From positions 310,001 to 374,000 of the forward strand of contig NZ_JAAVUV010000001.1 of assembly GCF_018449635.1 (NCBI RefSeq): a stretch of 64,000 nucleotides of DNA. The letters are read 5' to 3'. This stretch comes from Caballeronia sp. dw_276 (lineage in GTDB: Bacteria; Pseudomonadota; Gammaproteobacteria; Burkholderiales; Burkholderiaceae). This document shows, one piece after another, positions 45,042-54,010 of the stretch. Below the pieces are notes generated by a model. The model was not told the DNA's origin. It was given only the letters and a program-made list of their open reading frames with translations, and ran no database searches. Each line of letters starts with the position of its first letter. Position 1 is the stretch's first letter. The translations under genes were made by a program, and so were the position numbers.

Positions 45042-45320
45042 ATGTTCCCAGGTATTGTTTCGTCCCGTTTCGTCTTGATGGCCGCGAGCCTGCTCGCGCT
45101 CAGCAGTCTCGCGCACGCCGAGTCCGGCATGGCCGCAACATCGATTGATTCAGGCATTTACTCCGGCGCGCCGTTCGCGTATCAGGCGGATCGCGGGATC
45201 ATGTCGGCAGTCCCCGACCAGACGCCCGATAACCGCATCTTTTCGCCCGTGAGCGACATGGGCGATATGCACTCGCGTCAGCCCAATCCGGATCGTCCGC
45301 GTTTGCGTCACGATCTTTGA
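45042..45320 (+). CDS. Small secreted hypothetical protein
   Basis: 92 residues. A clear Sec signal peptide (SSRFVLMAASLLALSSLAHA, cleavage after AHA) is followed by about 65 polar residues rich in Asp, Pro and Ser. Not recognised. The ATG at 45042 is used because the signal peptide begins there, while the open frame continues upstream. It is probably periplasmic. Confidence 0.55.
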   Translation: MFPGIVSSRFVLMAASLLALSSLAHAESGMAATSIDSGIYSGAPFAYQADRGIMSAVPDQTPDNRIFSPVSDMGDMHSRQPNPDRPRLRHDL

Positions 45321-45516
45321 AGCGCGGTTTGAAACGCTTCGGGAAATGCCCGCCGAACTACTAAAAAATCGCTTCAGGAATCGTTCTAAAGCATGCAATG
45401 TTTCAGGCGGCGAAGTAGATACATAAAGCGGGCTCACGCATTTTCCGCTTTACCTTTTCTATCTGCCATAATTCCGGTGCTTTCGCATTCTTAATTGCGT
45501 TCAACCCGGAAATTCC

Positions 45517-46224
45517 ATGAACTCCAACAAAACAACGAGAGGCGGGGCGCTGGTCTTGGCATGGTTCATCCTGTGCGGCGCGGCGTTCGCGGCGGGCCCT
45601 GCAGCGATCGCGCAAGGCAGTGCCACATCGGGCGATCCCCTGGGTGGTTCGGGGGCGCGGCGCAGCCTTTTGACCAACGGCGCTGCCGATGAACCACAGG
45701 CCACGGCGAACGGCAACATCGCGGAACTGCAGCAAATGATTCGCGACGGGAAGGTAAAGGAATTGCGCACGACGTATAACGGCAGTTATGGCGCAAGCAT
45801 GTTGTTTTACCCGGACGAAATGACTTTCTATATTGCTTTGTTCCAGCAAAAGAAATTCTGGCGGGTAATCAAGACTCAGGCCGACGCGCGGGCGGAAACG
45901 GTTTATGCGGATTTCGCGAAGAACAGTGCCGCGCTGGCGGATACGGAGATCCGCCGCACGAAGCTCGAAGCCGAGAAGAACTTCGCGGACCGGTTGATCG
46001 CGGTTCAGCAACAGCGTGCAAACCGCCTGCAGGCGGACCTGGAAGTGGCGCGTGCGCAGCAGAGCCAGGTGGTTGACCGCCAGGCGGAGCAGCAGGAGGC
46101 GATCCGTTCGCTGCGTGCGGAGCAGGATTCGGCGCAAGCGCAATTGCGCGCTTTGCAAACCAAGGTGCAGGACTTGCAACGCCAGTCCGATACCGACCTG
46201 ATGCCACTGCCGTTTCCAAAGTGA
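45517..46224 (+). CDS. DUF2968 family secreted coiled-coil protein
   Basis: 235 residues. An N-terminal signal peptide (ALVLAWFILCGAAFAAG) precedes the DUF2968 core ELRTTYNGSYGASMLFYPDEM and FWRVIKTQ. A long coiled coil (about residues 115-225, rich in Gln, Arg, Glu and Ala) runs to the C-terminus. Expected to be periplasmic; function unknown, and the family is confined largely to Burkholderiaceae. It ends at a strong terminator. Confidence 0.75.
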   Translation: MNSNKTTRGGALVLAWFILCGAAFAAGPAAIAQGSATSGDPLGGSGARRSLLTNGAADEPQATANGNIAELQQMIRDGKVKELRTTYNGSYGASMLFYPDEMTFYIALFQQKKFWRVIKTQADARAETVYADFAKNSAALADTEIRRTKLEAEKNFADRLIAVQQQRANRLQADLEVARAQQSQVVDRQAEQQEAIRSLRAEQDSAQAQLRALQTKVQDLQRQSDTDLMPLPFPK

Positions 46225-46618
46225 TTCGCATTTGAAGGAACAAACGCTGCAGTTATTGCAGCCGCTGACGAGTTGGCGCAGCGTTTCAAGCTTCGCAAAA
46301 ACGGCCGCCTTCGCGGCCGTTTTTTATTGCCGGAACGGTAATCAGCAGCCGAAACTTTTCTGATTATTTACGTTTATCGGATGTTTCCAAAGTCGTTCAA
46401 AACTGTTTCATCAATTAGGAATTATCCAGTAAGGAATGCTTGATTACGCGTGCTAACATGCCGCGCGATTTCGGATTCCAGATAGTTTTTTGATTATCCG
46501 GATCGAAGGCTTGAGGCGAATAAGGTGGCTGTGGAAATCGGGTAACTGTCTGATGGCCCGACCAGTACGCATTTGTCTCGATATCTCAGTCACACGTAAT
46601 TTCGGAATGGTAAACAGG
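46225..46618. other. Intergenic region, terminator then AT-rich leader
   Basis: It holds the DUF2968 terminator at 46301-46325. From about 46340 to 46470 lies an AT-richer stretch that probably contains the OmpA-lipoprotein promoter; no clear hexamer pair was identified. Confidence 0.4.
46301..46325 (+). terminator. Terminator after DUF2968 gene
   Basis: ACGGCCGC, loop CTTC, GCGGCCGT followed by six Ts. Confidence 0.92.
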
Positions 46619-47320
46619 ATGTCTAATAAATTAATCGCTGCAGGCTTATTGTCGATCGGTGCGCTCGCAGGCTGCTCCAGTGCTTCGGGTCCCTTGTTCA
46701 ACGCAAATCAGATTCAAACCGCCAATGGCACGCAGGTTTATCGCGTGGAATGCCATGGTTTGTTTGAAGGCGTCGCGGCATGCGTGAAGCAAGCGCAAAA
46801 GATCTGCGGCGACAAGCCCGCATACAAGCTCGAAACCATGGAACGTCTGCGCTCGCCTTCGGACGACGCTCTGGACCCGCGCGTCCTGACGTTCCAGTGC
46901 GGCGCGCCGGCTCAGCCGGAAGTGGCTCCTGCACCGGCTCCGGCACCCGTGCCGCAAGCCGCGCCGGAAATGCCGCGTCAGATCGACCTGAGCGGCGACG
47001 CGAACTTCGCAACCGACAGCGCCACGTTGACGCCGCATGCAAAGAGCACGCTTGACGAGTTCGTGGCTGCCGGCCAGAACGTGCAACTGCGTCAGGTCGA
47101 AGTAGCGGGTTACACCGACTCCACGGGTTCTGCATCGCATAACTTGCGTCTGTCGCAGCGCCGTGCGGAATCGGTGCTTCAATACCTGAAGAGCAATGGT
47201 TTGCGTTCGCAAAACTACACGGCGCAAGGTTTCGGCGCTGCTAACCCGGTTGCATCGAACTCGACAGCAGCGGGCCGCGCAAAGAACCGTCGCGTTGAAA
47301 TTCGCGTCAGCACGCAGTAA
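46619..47320 (+). CDS. OmpA-family lipoprotein
   Basis: 233 residues. The lipoprotein signal peptide ends in lipobox LAGC, so it is outer-membrane anchored. A small cysteine-containing domain (VYRVECHG..CVKQAQKICG) follows, then an Ala/Pro hinge (APAPAPAPVPQAAP). The C-terminal OmpA/Pal peptidoglycan-binding domain has FATDSATLTPHAKSTLDEF and GYTDSTGSASHNLRLSQRRA. The ATG at 46619 fits the lipoprotein signal; the frame opens earlier without support. Confidence 0.9.
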   Translation: MSNKLIAAGLLSIGALAGCSSASGPLFNANQIQTANGTQVYRVECHGLFEGVAACVKQAQKICGDKPAYKLETMERLRSPSDDALDPRVLTFQCGAPAQPEVAPAPAPAPVPQAAPEMPRQIDLSGDANFATDSATLTPHAKSTLDEFVAAGQNVQLRQVEVAGYTDSTGSASHNLRLSQRRAESVLQYLKSNGLRSQNYTAQGFGAANPVASNSTAAGRAKNRRVEIRVSTQ

Positions 47321-47353
47321 TCACGTCGGGCGTTTCGTTTAACGCCCAGTGTA

Positions 47354-47389
47354 AAAAACCCCGCAAGCGCACAGCGCCTGCGGGGTTTT
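47354..47389 (+). terminator. Terminator after OmpA-lipoprotein gene
   Basis: AAACCCCGCA and TGCGGGGTTT arms with an inner GCGC pairing, ending TTTTG. Confidence 0.9.
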
Positions 47390-47421
47390 GTGCTTTCGAG
47401 ATTGCTGAATGCTTCGATCGA

Positions 47422-47925
47422 TTAAAACAATGTGAGCTGAGCGCGTCCGGGGCCGCCCTCAAGCGTCAGTAAATGTTGTTTGCGCTCCACGCCGCCGGCG
47501 TACCCCGTCAATTCGCCATCCGCGCCAATCACGCGATGGCACGGCACGATAATGCCCACCGGATTGCGCCCATTCGCAGCGCCCACTGCTCGCGACGCAC
47601 CCGGCGCGTAGCCCATCCGACGCGCGAGATCGCCATAAGTCCACGAATTTCCGAACGGAATCTCCTGCAGCGCAGCCCAGACCTTTTGTTGAAACTCCGT
47701 TCCGTTCAAACGCAGTTTGACGGAAAAAACGGTGCGCTCGCCGGCGAAATATTCGGCGATCTGCTCCATCGCTTCGGCAATGACTTGGGACTGCGGCGCG
47801 CCGGTATCGGTGAGACCTTTGGGAAAATGCTTCTGCCCGACGAAAAACAGCCCGGTGAGGTGTTCGTCTTCAGCGCGGTAAGCAAGGTGGCCCAACGGAC
47901 TCGGTGCAATGTGACATTCAATCAA
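47422..47925 (-). CDS. ogt: Methylated-DNA--protein-cysteine methyltransferase
   Basis: Suicide repair enzyme removing methyl groups from O6-methylguanine, 167 residues. The active-site IVPCHRVIGADG places the acceptor Cys at about 129. The winged helix with the Arg finger (ASRAVGAANGRNP) precedes it. It is the short Ogt form with no AraC-type Ada domain. Last gene of a minus-strand run after the nuclease and an 86-residue protein. Confidence 0.93.
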   Translation of the reverse strand: MIECHIAPSPLGHLAYRAEDEHLTGLFFVGQKHFPKGLTDTGAPQSQVIAEAMEQIAEYFAGERTVFSVKLRLNGTEFQQKVWAALQEIPFGNSWTYGDLARRMGYAPGASRAVGAANGRNPVGIIVPCHRVIGADGELTGYAGGVERKQHLLTLEGGPGRAQLTLF

Positions 47926-47962
47926 CAGCGTCTCCCAACTTTATGTGCAACGTGCTTGCAGC

Positions 47963-48223
47963 CTAGATAAACGGATTATCCGTCTTGCCGGCGGGCTTCA
48001 CCGGCTCGGCGGCGATTTTGACGGGCAGCGCGGGATCGCTTTGCAATGCATCGACGATAGCGTTCACCGCTTTTTGCAAGGCAAGTGCGGTTGTCAGGCC
48101 GGCCTTGTCACGGGTAATCGTCAGGTCGCCGGAAACCGACAGGCGGGCGGGATCATTAGCGATCACGAGCGCGTCGCCGTTGATGTTGAGCGTGTCGGTA
48201 TCGTTTGAGAATGGCTTAAACAC
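47963..48223 (-). CDS. Hypothetical protein coupled to the nuclease gene
   Basis: 86 residues, not recognised; no signal peptide; starts with GTG at 48223. GGAGG lies 8 bases upstream inside the end of the nuclease gene, and the two frames overlap by 8 bases, so translation is coupled. The N-terminal half is beta-like (LNINGDALVIANDPARLSV) and the middle helical. It could be a partner of the nuclease, but a signal-less protein next to an exported nuclease could equally be unrelated. Confidence 0.6.
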   Translation of the reverse strand: MFKPFSNDTDTLNINGDALVIANDPARLSVSGDLTITRDKAGLTTALALQKAVNAIVDALQSDPALPVKIAAEPVKPAGKTDNPFI

Positions 48224-48995
48224 CTTTCAGTCCTCCAATGCGTTGATCTTTGAGCGAGTCGGGTATGCCCGGAAACTGCAGGCCGCTCATGGCTTCCAGT
48301 TCGTTGACCGTCTTGACCGTGTATTCGTTCGTCGGGGTGTTGTCGACGACCACAGCGAACGCAAGCTTGCGTTGCGGCATATACACCACCTTATACAACT
48401 GGGTAGGAACCAGCACGCGCGAGTCGCCGATGGTTTGCAACTGCCGTCCGGAGAAGATCGGTCCGGTCACGACGTAGGTATCGCCGGATTCTTCCACCAG
48501 CCGCCGCACCGCTTGCTCGATACGCGCCCAGATGCGCCGGTTATTCGATGGATTTTGCGGCACGACGTTCGCAAGCGAAAACGATTCGGCCATGCCCTTC
48601 TTGTCCCATCGGTCGCCGGCGGGACTCATGTGGCCGCGATCGTAGCCGCTGCGTTTGTAGTCCGAGAGCGTGGCGCTGTCGCCGGGCGGAAGTTTTTTAT
48701 CGACGAAAAAGCGGTTCGTGCGCGCGTTGTCCCGGGCGTCGTCAATGTGTCGCGGCGTCAGATGTTCCGCCGACCATAAAGGCCCGTGCGTTACGCCGGA
48801 GTGAAGGACCGCGAAGTCGGAATAGCAGAGCTGTTGTGTCGACGCACGCATCTTCGCATTCACGACAATGGGCGCGCGGCCTCCGGGACTGAACTGCGGG
48901 CAATCGGCGGCGAGGGCGTTAAGTGACAGCGTGCAGCCGAGTGTGGCCAGGAAAAGCGTGAAGCGGGTCTTGAACTGCGAGATGCGGATTTGCAT
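48216..48995 (-). CDS. Secreted DNA/RNA non-specific endonuclease
   Basis: 259 residues with an N-terminal signal peptide (FTLFLATLGCTLSLNALAA). The betabetaalpha-metal nuclease motif DRGHMSPAGD holds the catalytic His (about 122) and is followed by the Asn of the SLANVVPQNPSNN segment. Members degrade extracellular or periplasmic nucleic acids for nutrition or defence. The ATG at 48995 is chosen to begin the signal peptide. It diverges from the secreted alpha/beta hydrolase at 49168. Confidence 0.88.
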   Translation of the reverse strand: MQIRISQFKTRFTLFLATLGCTLSLNALAADCPQFSPGGRAPIVVNAKMRASTQQLCYSDFAVLHSGVTHGPLWSAEHLTPRHIDDARDNARTNRFFVDKKLPPGDSATLSDYKRSGYDRGHMSPAGDRWDKKGMAESFSLANVVPQNPSNNRRIWARIEQAVRRLVEESGDTYVVTGPIFSGRQLQTIGDSRVLVPTQLYKVVYMPQRKLAFAVVVDNTPTNEYTVKTVNELEAMSGLQFPGIPDSLKDQRIGGLKGV

Positions 48996-49167
48996 GCGGA
49001 AAGCGAGGCGTTCGTTTATTCGAGGCGGCAGTATAAGCGCATGGCATGCAATCGGGTCCGTCAACGATCAACGCCAGCACACGATAAAATTCCCCCGCTG
49101 CGGTATCGTGGCTCAAGCGTCCGTTAGTGCCGGTCCTTCCTGTTTTTATCTGCGAGTTTGCGCACCC

Positions 49168-50226
49168 ATGACTTTGATCAGCCGCTCGATTTGCGCTGTT
49201 TTGGCTTCGGTTTCATTGATTGCATCGCCTGTGTTCGCGGACGAAGCCGCGTCAACACCCGCAACACCTGGCGCCACTAATGATGACGGCCCCGTGTACG
49301 GTCCGGAGTTGCAAGGCTTCGACTATCCGTATCCCGTCGGCCGCTTTGCGATTTCGTCGCAGCGGCAGATCGTGCGCATGGCGTACATGGACGTAGCGTC
49401 GAAGAACCCGAACGGCCGGACGGTGGTCCTGCTCCACGGCAAGAACTTCTGCGCGGGGACCTGGAAGGAGAGCATCGATGTGCTGACGAACGCGGGTTAT
49501 CGCGTGATCGCGCCGGATCAGATCGGCTTTTGCAAATCGACCAAACCCACGCGATATCAATACACCTTCCAGCAACTCGCCCGTAATACGCATGCGCTGC
49601 TCGAAGCGCTCGGCGTCAAAAAGGCGACGCTCGTTGCGCACTCCACGGGCGGAATGATTGCCGTGCGCTACGCGCTCATGTACCCGCAGGACACCGAGCA
49701 ACTCGTGCTGGTTAACCCGATTGGGCTCGAGGACTGGAAGGCGAAGGGCGTGCCGTCGATTTCCATCGATGACTGGTACACGCGCGAACTAAAGACCACC
49801 GCCGATGGCATCCGCAAATACGAGCAGTCCACGTACTACGCGGGTCATTGGGACGCGCGTTATGAACCTTGGGTGCAGATGCTCGCGGGGATGAATCGCG
49901 GGCCGGGTAAAGATCTGGTGGCCTGGAATTCGGCGCTGCTCTACGACATGATCTATACGCAGCCGGTGGTTTATGAGTTCGGGCAGATCTGCACGCCGAC
50001 GTTGCTGCTTATCGGCGACAAGGACACGACCGCTATCGGCAAGGATCGCGCGCCACCGGATATCAGGCCAACGCTCGGGCGTTATCCAGAACTCGCCAAA
50101 GAGGCTGCCGCGGCGATTCCCGGCGCGAAACTGGTCGAGTTTCCCGATTTCGGACATGCGCCGCAGATGCAGGACCCGCAAGCTTTCCACAAAGCCCTGC
50201 TCGAAGGGCTTGCGGCGCGCAACTAG
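49168..50226 (+). CDS. Secreted alpha/beta hydrolase
   Basis: 352 residues. The signal peptide (ICAVLASVSLIASPVFAD) is followed by an alpha/beta hydrolase domain: oxyanion region LLHGKNFCAGTW, nucleophile elbow AHSTGG, acid in GDKDTT and His in DFGHAPQM. It is predicted periplasmic. The upstream in-frame extension of 100 codons is not supported. The substrate is unknown; the fold subgroup resembles haloperoxidase/epoxide-hydrolase-type enzymes. Confidence 0.85.
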   Translation: MTLISRSICAVLASVSLIASPVFADEAASTPATPGATNDDGPVYGPELQGFDYPYPVGRFAISSQRQIVRMAYMDVASKNPNGRTVVLLHGKNFCAGTWKESIDVLTNAGYRVIAPDQIGFCKSTKPTRYQYTFQQLARNTHALLEALGVKKATLVAHSTGGMIAVRYALMYPQDTEQLVLVNPIGLEDWKAKGVPSISIDDWYTRELKTTADGIRKYEQSTYYAGHWDARYEPWVQMLAGMNRGPGKDLVAWNSALLYDMIYTQPVVYEFGQICTPTLLLIGDKDTTAIGKDRAPPDIRPTLGRYPELAKEAAAAIPGAKLVEFPDFGHAPQMQDPQAFHKALLEGLAARN

Positions 50227-50343
50227 GCGCACGACCAAGCGTTTTCCAGGATCGAACAGCGCGCGGCGGCGAAAGCCTGCTGTGCCTCACGCACGCCGCC
50301 CCTCGAATACCCATCTTGAAGCAGCCCGCGATATAGCCTACCG

Positions 50344-50360
50344 TGCACCACATGGGGGCA
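50344..50360 (+). promoter_or_regulatory. NtrC-like enhancer site 1 of the Anbu operon
   Basis: TGCACC, 5 bases, GGGGCA: 11 of 12 positions of the NtrC half-sites TGCACC-N5-GGTGCA. Its centre is about 140 bases before the predicted sigma-54 start. Confidence 0.55.
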
Positions 50361-50396
50361 TCGTGCGGATGACGCTTGGCATCGGCGAAAACCTGC

Positions 50397-50413
50397 CGCA
50401 CCCATTTGAAGCA
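50397..50413 (+). promoter_or_regulatory. Weaker NtrC-like site 2 of the Anbu operon
   Basis: CGCACC, 5 bases, GAAGCA: 9 of 12 positions. The centre is 53 bases (five helical turns) from site 1 and about 87 bases before the predicted start. Confidence 0.35.
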
Positions 50414-50465
50414 GCGACTTTGCATACCCCGCCAAAACAATGAGTAAAAACAAGTATTAAAAAAA

Positions 50466-50480
50466 TGGCACGGCTGTTGC
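50466..50480 (+). promoter_or_regulatory. Sigma-54 promoter of the Anbu operon
   Basis: TGGCAC, GGCTG, TTGC: perfect -24/-12 consensus with exact spacing, giving a start near 50492 and a leader of about 110 nt before the ATP-grasp gene. No competing sigma-70 promoter was seen in the 375-bp gap. Confidence 0.8.
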
Positions 50481-50602
50481 TTTATTGAGGATACTGAAAC
50501 TACGAGAGCGTCGGACAAAAGGCGTGGCAGGGCGATGAGCAGCATTGTCGCCATATCCACCCACGAGCGGCATTCGCGCCGCGATCAAAAAAGGACGCAC
50601 AG

Positions 50603-52009
50603 ATGCAGATCTACGACGAAATGCGTCACGAAGAAACCGTGCGGGCGCACTACGCTCGGTTTTCCAGGTGGCTCTCCACGCAAAGCCCCGAAACCATCAC
50701 GCGCAAGCGCGCCGAAGCGGATCTGTTGTTCCGGCGTGTGGGCATCACATTCGCCGTGAACGGCGACTTGTCCGGCACAGAGCGCCTGATTCCCTTCGAC
50801 ATGATTCCGCGCATCATCCCCGGCGATGAATGGCGCAAGCTCGAAGCGGGTCTCAGGCAGCGCGTACGTGCGCTGAACATGTTCATCCGCGATATCTATC
50901 ACGATCACGACATCGTCCGGGCGGGAAAAATTCCGGCTGAACAGGTGTATACCAACGCGCAGTATCGGCCAGAGATGCAGGGCGTGGATGTGCCGCTGGA
51001 TGTCTACGCGCACGTCGCCGGCGTCGATGTGGTCCGCGCCGGCGACGCCGGTGAGTTCTATGTGCTGGAGGACAACCTGCGCGTGCCGTCGGGCGTGTCG
51101 TACATGCTCGAGAACCGCAAGATGATGATGCGGCTCTTTCCCGAGCTCTTCGTGCAGAACCGCATTGCGCCCGTTGCGCACTATCCGGATCTGCTGCTGG
51201 AGACGCTGCGTTCCATCGCGCCGGCCGGGGTGGACGATCCCAACGTGGTCGTGCTGACGCCCGGCATGTACAACTCGGCGTACTTCGAGCATTCGTTCCT
51301 CGCGCAGCAAATGGGCGTGGAACTGGTCGAGGGCAAGGATCTTTTCGTCGATGAAAACTACGTCTTCATGCGCACGACGCAAGGGCCGAAGCGCGTTGAC
51401 GTGATTTATCGGCGGCTCGATGACGACTTCATGGACCCGCTTGCGTTCCGTACGGATTCGGCGCTGGGCGTACCGGGTTTGCTGACGTCGTATCGCGCCG
51501 GACGCGTGGCGCTGGCGAACGCCATGGGCACAGGCATCGCCGACGATAAATCCATCTACCCGTTCGTGCCGGACATGATCGAGTTCTATCTCGGCGAGAC
51601 GCCGATCCTGAACAACGTGCCGACGTTCCAGTGCCGCAAGCCCGACGACCTCGCGTACACGCTCGCGCACCTGCCGGAGCTCGTCGTGAAGGAGGTTCAC
51701 GGCGCGGGCGGTTACGGCATGCTGGTCGGGCCGGCCTCTACCAAGGCCGAGATCGAAGCGTTCCGCGAGCGGCTGATCGCGCGTCCCGACGGGTATATCG
51801 CCCAGCCGACGCTCGCGTTGTCCGCGTGCCCGACCTTCGTGGAGTCGGGGATAGCGCCGCGCCATATCGATCTGCGTCCATTCGTGCTGTCCGGCAAGGA
51901 AGTGACGATGGCCGCCGGCGGCCTCACGCGCGTGGCATTGAAGGAGGGTTCTCTCGTCGTGAATTCGTCGCAGGGCGGCGGCACGAAAGATACCTGGATG
52001 GTGGATTAA
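50603..52009 (+). CDS. Circularly permuted ATP-grasp protein
   Basis: 468 residues of the circularly permuted ATP-grasp group (formerly DUF404/DUF407), predicted to form amide or peptide bonds using ATP. Typical stretches are GDLSGTERLIPFDMIPRIIP, YVLEDNLRVPSGVSYMLENR, VDVIYRRLDDDFMDPLAFR and VVKEVHGAGGYGMLVGP, with a C-terminal SSQGGGTKDTW. AAGGA precedes the ATG. First gene of the four-gene Anbu operon. Comparative genomics of this operon suggests it makes a peptide or tag handled by the neighbouring transglutaminase-like and Anbu proteases; no reaction is proven. Confidence 0.9.
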   Translation: MQIYDEMRHEETVRAHYARFSRWLSTQSPETITRKRAEADLLFRRVGITFAVNGDLSGTERLIPFDMIPRIIPGDEWRKLEAGLRQRVRALNMFIRDIYHDHDIVRAGKIPAEQVYTNAQYRPEMQGVDVPLDVYAHVAGVDVVRAGDAGEFYVLEDNLRVPSGVSYMLENRKMMMRLFPELFVQNRIAPVAHYPDLLLETLRSIAPAGVDDPNVVVLTPGMYNSAYFEHSFLAQQMGVELVEGKDLFVDENYVFMRTTQGPKRVDVIYRRLDDDFMDPLAFRTDSALGVPGLLTSYRAGRVALANAMGTGIADDKSIYPFVPDMIEFYLGETPILNNVPTFQCRKPDDLAYTLAHLPELVVKEVHGAGGYGMLVGPASTKAEIEAFRERLIARPDGYIAQPTLALSACPTFVESGIAPRHIDLRPFVLSGKEVTMAAGGLTRVALKEGSLVVNSSQGGGTKDTWMVD

Positions 52010-52078
52010 TCACTCGGAAGGCCAAAGCCTCGAGCGTGGCGCTGGTTTGAAGGCGCTGCATAACAACGGAACGCCATC

Positions 52079-53035
52079 ATGATGCTAAGCCGTACTGCCG
52101 ATCACCTTTTCTGGATGGCCCGTTACATGGAGCGGGCAGAGAACACCGCGCGCATGCTCGACATCAACCTGAAGGGCATGCTGCTGCCGCAGACGCCTGA
52201 GCAGATCGCGCGCGCGCAACGTTCCGTGCTGCGTATTTCGGAACTCGAATCATTTTTCGAACAACGTTTTCCAGGCTCCGATTCGCTCGAAGACATGCTG
52301 CACTTCATGGTCGCGGACTCGGGCAACCCGTCGAGCATCATTTCGTGTCTGCATGCAACGCGTGAAAATGCACGCGCCGTACGCGGCACCCTGACGACCG
52401 AAGCGTGGGAAACCATCAATTTCACGTGGCTCGAATTCGGCGAAAAGCTTGCCGCCGGAGAACTCGAGAACAGCCCGGACACTCTGTTCGAATGGGTGAA
52501 ATATCGCTCGAACCTGTGCCGTGGCGTGATGGTCGGCACCGCGCTACATGACGACGCCTTCTGGTTCATCCAGCTCGGCATGTACCTGGAGCGCGCGGAC
52601 AATACGGCGCGCATCCTCGACGTGCGGTTTGCCGATGCCGAACCGAATTCCCGCGAAGCCGCGCGTCAACTGGAAGACTTCTATTACTGGACATCGATAT
52701 TGAGTTCGGTGTCGGCGCTGGAAATCTACCGGAAGGTGTATCGCGATGTGGTGACGCCTTCGCGCGTGGTGGAGTTGTTGATCCTCAACGCGCAGATGCC
52801 GCGTTCGCTGCTGGCGTCTCTCGATGGTGTTTGCGAGACGCTCGACAAACTGCGCACGAACGGCTCGAACGATTGCGAGCGCTTCGCCGGCAAGTTGCGC
52901 GCGGACGTGTTGTACACGGATATCCGCCAGATCCTTGAAACGGGTGTGCACGCCTATCTGACGCAATTCCTGAAACGGGTCGATGAGTTGGGCGTGCGCG
53001 TCATGCGCACGTTCCTCATGTTGCCTCTCGCCTGA
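52079..53035 (+). CDS. Alpha-E domain-containing protein
   Basis: 318-residue all-helical alpha-E (DUF403) protein, starting LSRTADHLFWMARYMERAENTARMLD, the family's repeated Glu-bearing helix. A second copy of the helix pattern (FIQLGMYLERADNTARILDVR) lies near residue 165. The repeated E-R-A-x-N-T-A motif suggests an internal duplication. It always travels with circularly permuted ATP-grasp genes and is proposed to be its partner or a scaffold. The ATG at 52079 is followed by a second ATG at 52082; either may be used. Confidence 0.9.
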   Translation: MMLSRTADHLFWMARYMERAENTARMLDINLKGMLLPQTPEQIARAQRSVLRISELESFFEQRFPGSDSLEDMLHFMVADSGNPSSIISCLHATRENARAVRGTLTTEAWETINFTWLEFGEKLAAGELENSPDTLFEWVKYRSNLCRGVMVGTALHDDAFWFIQLGMYLERADNTARILDVRFADAEPNSREAARQLEDFYYWTSILSSVSALEIYRKVYRDVVTPSRVVELLILNAQMPRSLLASLDGVCETLDKLRTNGSNDCERFAGKLRADVLYTDIRQILETGVHAYLTQFLKRVDELGVRVMRTFLMLPLA

Positions 53036-53058
53036 ACGCATCCGTACTGGGAAAAATC

Positions 53059-53856
53059 ATGCTTCTGACCATTCGGCATCACACGAGTTATCGCTACGCC
53101 GTGCCCGTGCAGTATTCCATTCAGCAGTTGCGCATGACGCCGGCCAACGGCTCGGCGCAGATGGTGCGGCGCTGGCATATCGATACCATCGGCAAGCTCG
53201 ACGTCACGCGCGACGCCTACTCCAACACCTTGCACACACTCGTGCTGACCAAACCGCATACGGAGATCAACTTGTCGGTAACGGGTCAGGTCGAAACCAC
53301 CTTGCTCGATGGCGGCCGCCTCAATGACGGTCCCGGCCGGATTCCGCTGCAGCACTACACGTGTCACACGGCGTTGACCGAGGCCGATGCATCGATTCGT
53401 GAACTTGCGCATTCGGTTTCTAAGATCGATTCGCCGGCGGCCTTGATTGCGCTGGCTGAGAATATCGAAGGAAAGGTGCAATTCAAGGCAGGCGTGACAG
53501 CTGTCACGAGCACGGCGGCCGAAGCGCTGAAACTCGGCAATGGCGTTTGCCAGGATCATGCACATTTGATGCTGGCCTGCTGCCGCTCGCGCGGCGTGCC
53601 GGCGCGTTATGTGAGCGGTTACATCGATCCGGGCGACGTCCCGCATGCCGCGAGCCACGCGTGGGTGGATGTCTGGCTGGACGACGTGTGGGTATCGGTG
53701 GATGTGACCCACGCCGCGTTCGCCAGTGGCCGATACTGCCGCCTCGCCGTTGCGCGGGACTACGAGGCTGCGGCGCCAGTACGCGGCTCACGCGTGGGCG
53801 GGAAAGAAGAGCGGATGAGCGTGGATGTATCGGTACAGGCAATGGCCGATCAGTGA
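53059..53856 (+). CDS. Transglutaminase-like cysteine peptidase family protein
   Basis: 265 residues. The N-terminal beta-sandwich (LTIRHHTSYRYAVPVQYSIQ) precedes a papain-like transglutaminase core with Cys in GNGVCQDHAHL (about 164), His in ASHAWVDVWL (about 200) and Asp in VSVDVTHA (about 215). The complete triad suggests a protease or amide-exchange enzyme. Third gene of the Anbu operon, 23 bp after the alpha-E gene. Bacterial members probably hydrolyse peptide or isopeptide bonds made by the ATP-grasp partner; this is inferred from context. Confidence 0.9.
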   Translation: MLLTIRHHTSYRYAVPVQYSIQQLRMTPANGSAQMVRRWHIDTIGKLDVTRDAYSNTLHTLVLTKPHTEINLSVTGQVETTLLDGGRLNDGPGRIPLQHYTCHTALTEADASIRELAHSVSKIDSPAALIALAENIEGKVQFKAGVTAVTSTAAEALKLGNGVCQDHAHLMLACCRSRGVPARYVSGYIDPGDVPHAASHAWVDVWLDDVWVSVDVTHAAFASGRYCRLAVARDYEAAAPVRGSRVGGKEERMSVDVSVQAMADQ

Positions 53857-54010
53857 CGCAGCGGTTTTTGTTCAAGCGCACGCCGGATTTGCCGTTATGT
53901 TAAAAGTAGACGAACGGTGAGTTTGAGCACACGTTTCGCAGCACCTTTCTGGCCCGGTCTGGCGAGAGCGCGCTTACAATACTGGTTTGCTTCTTTCAGG
54001 GATTCGACGG

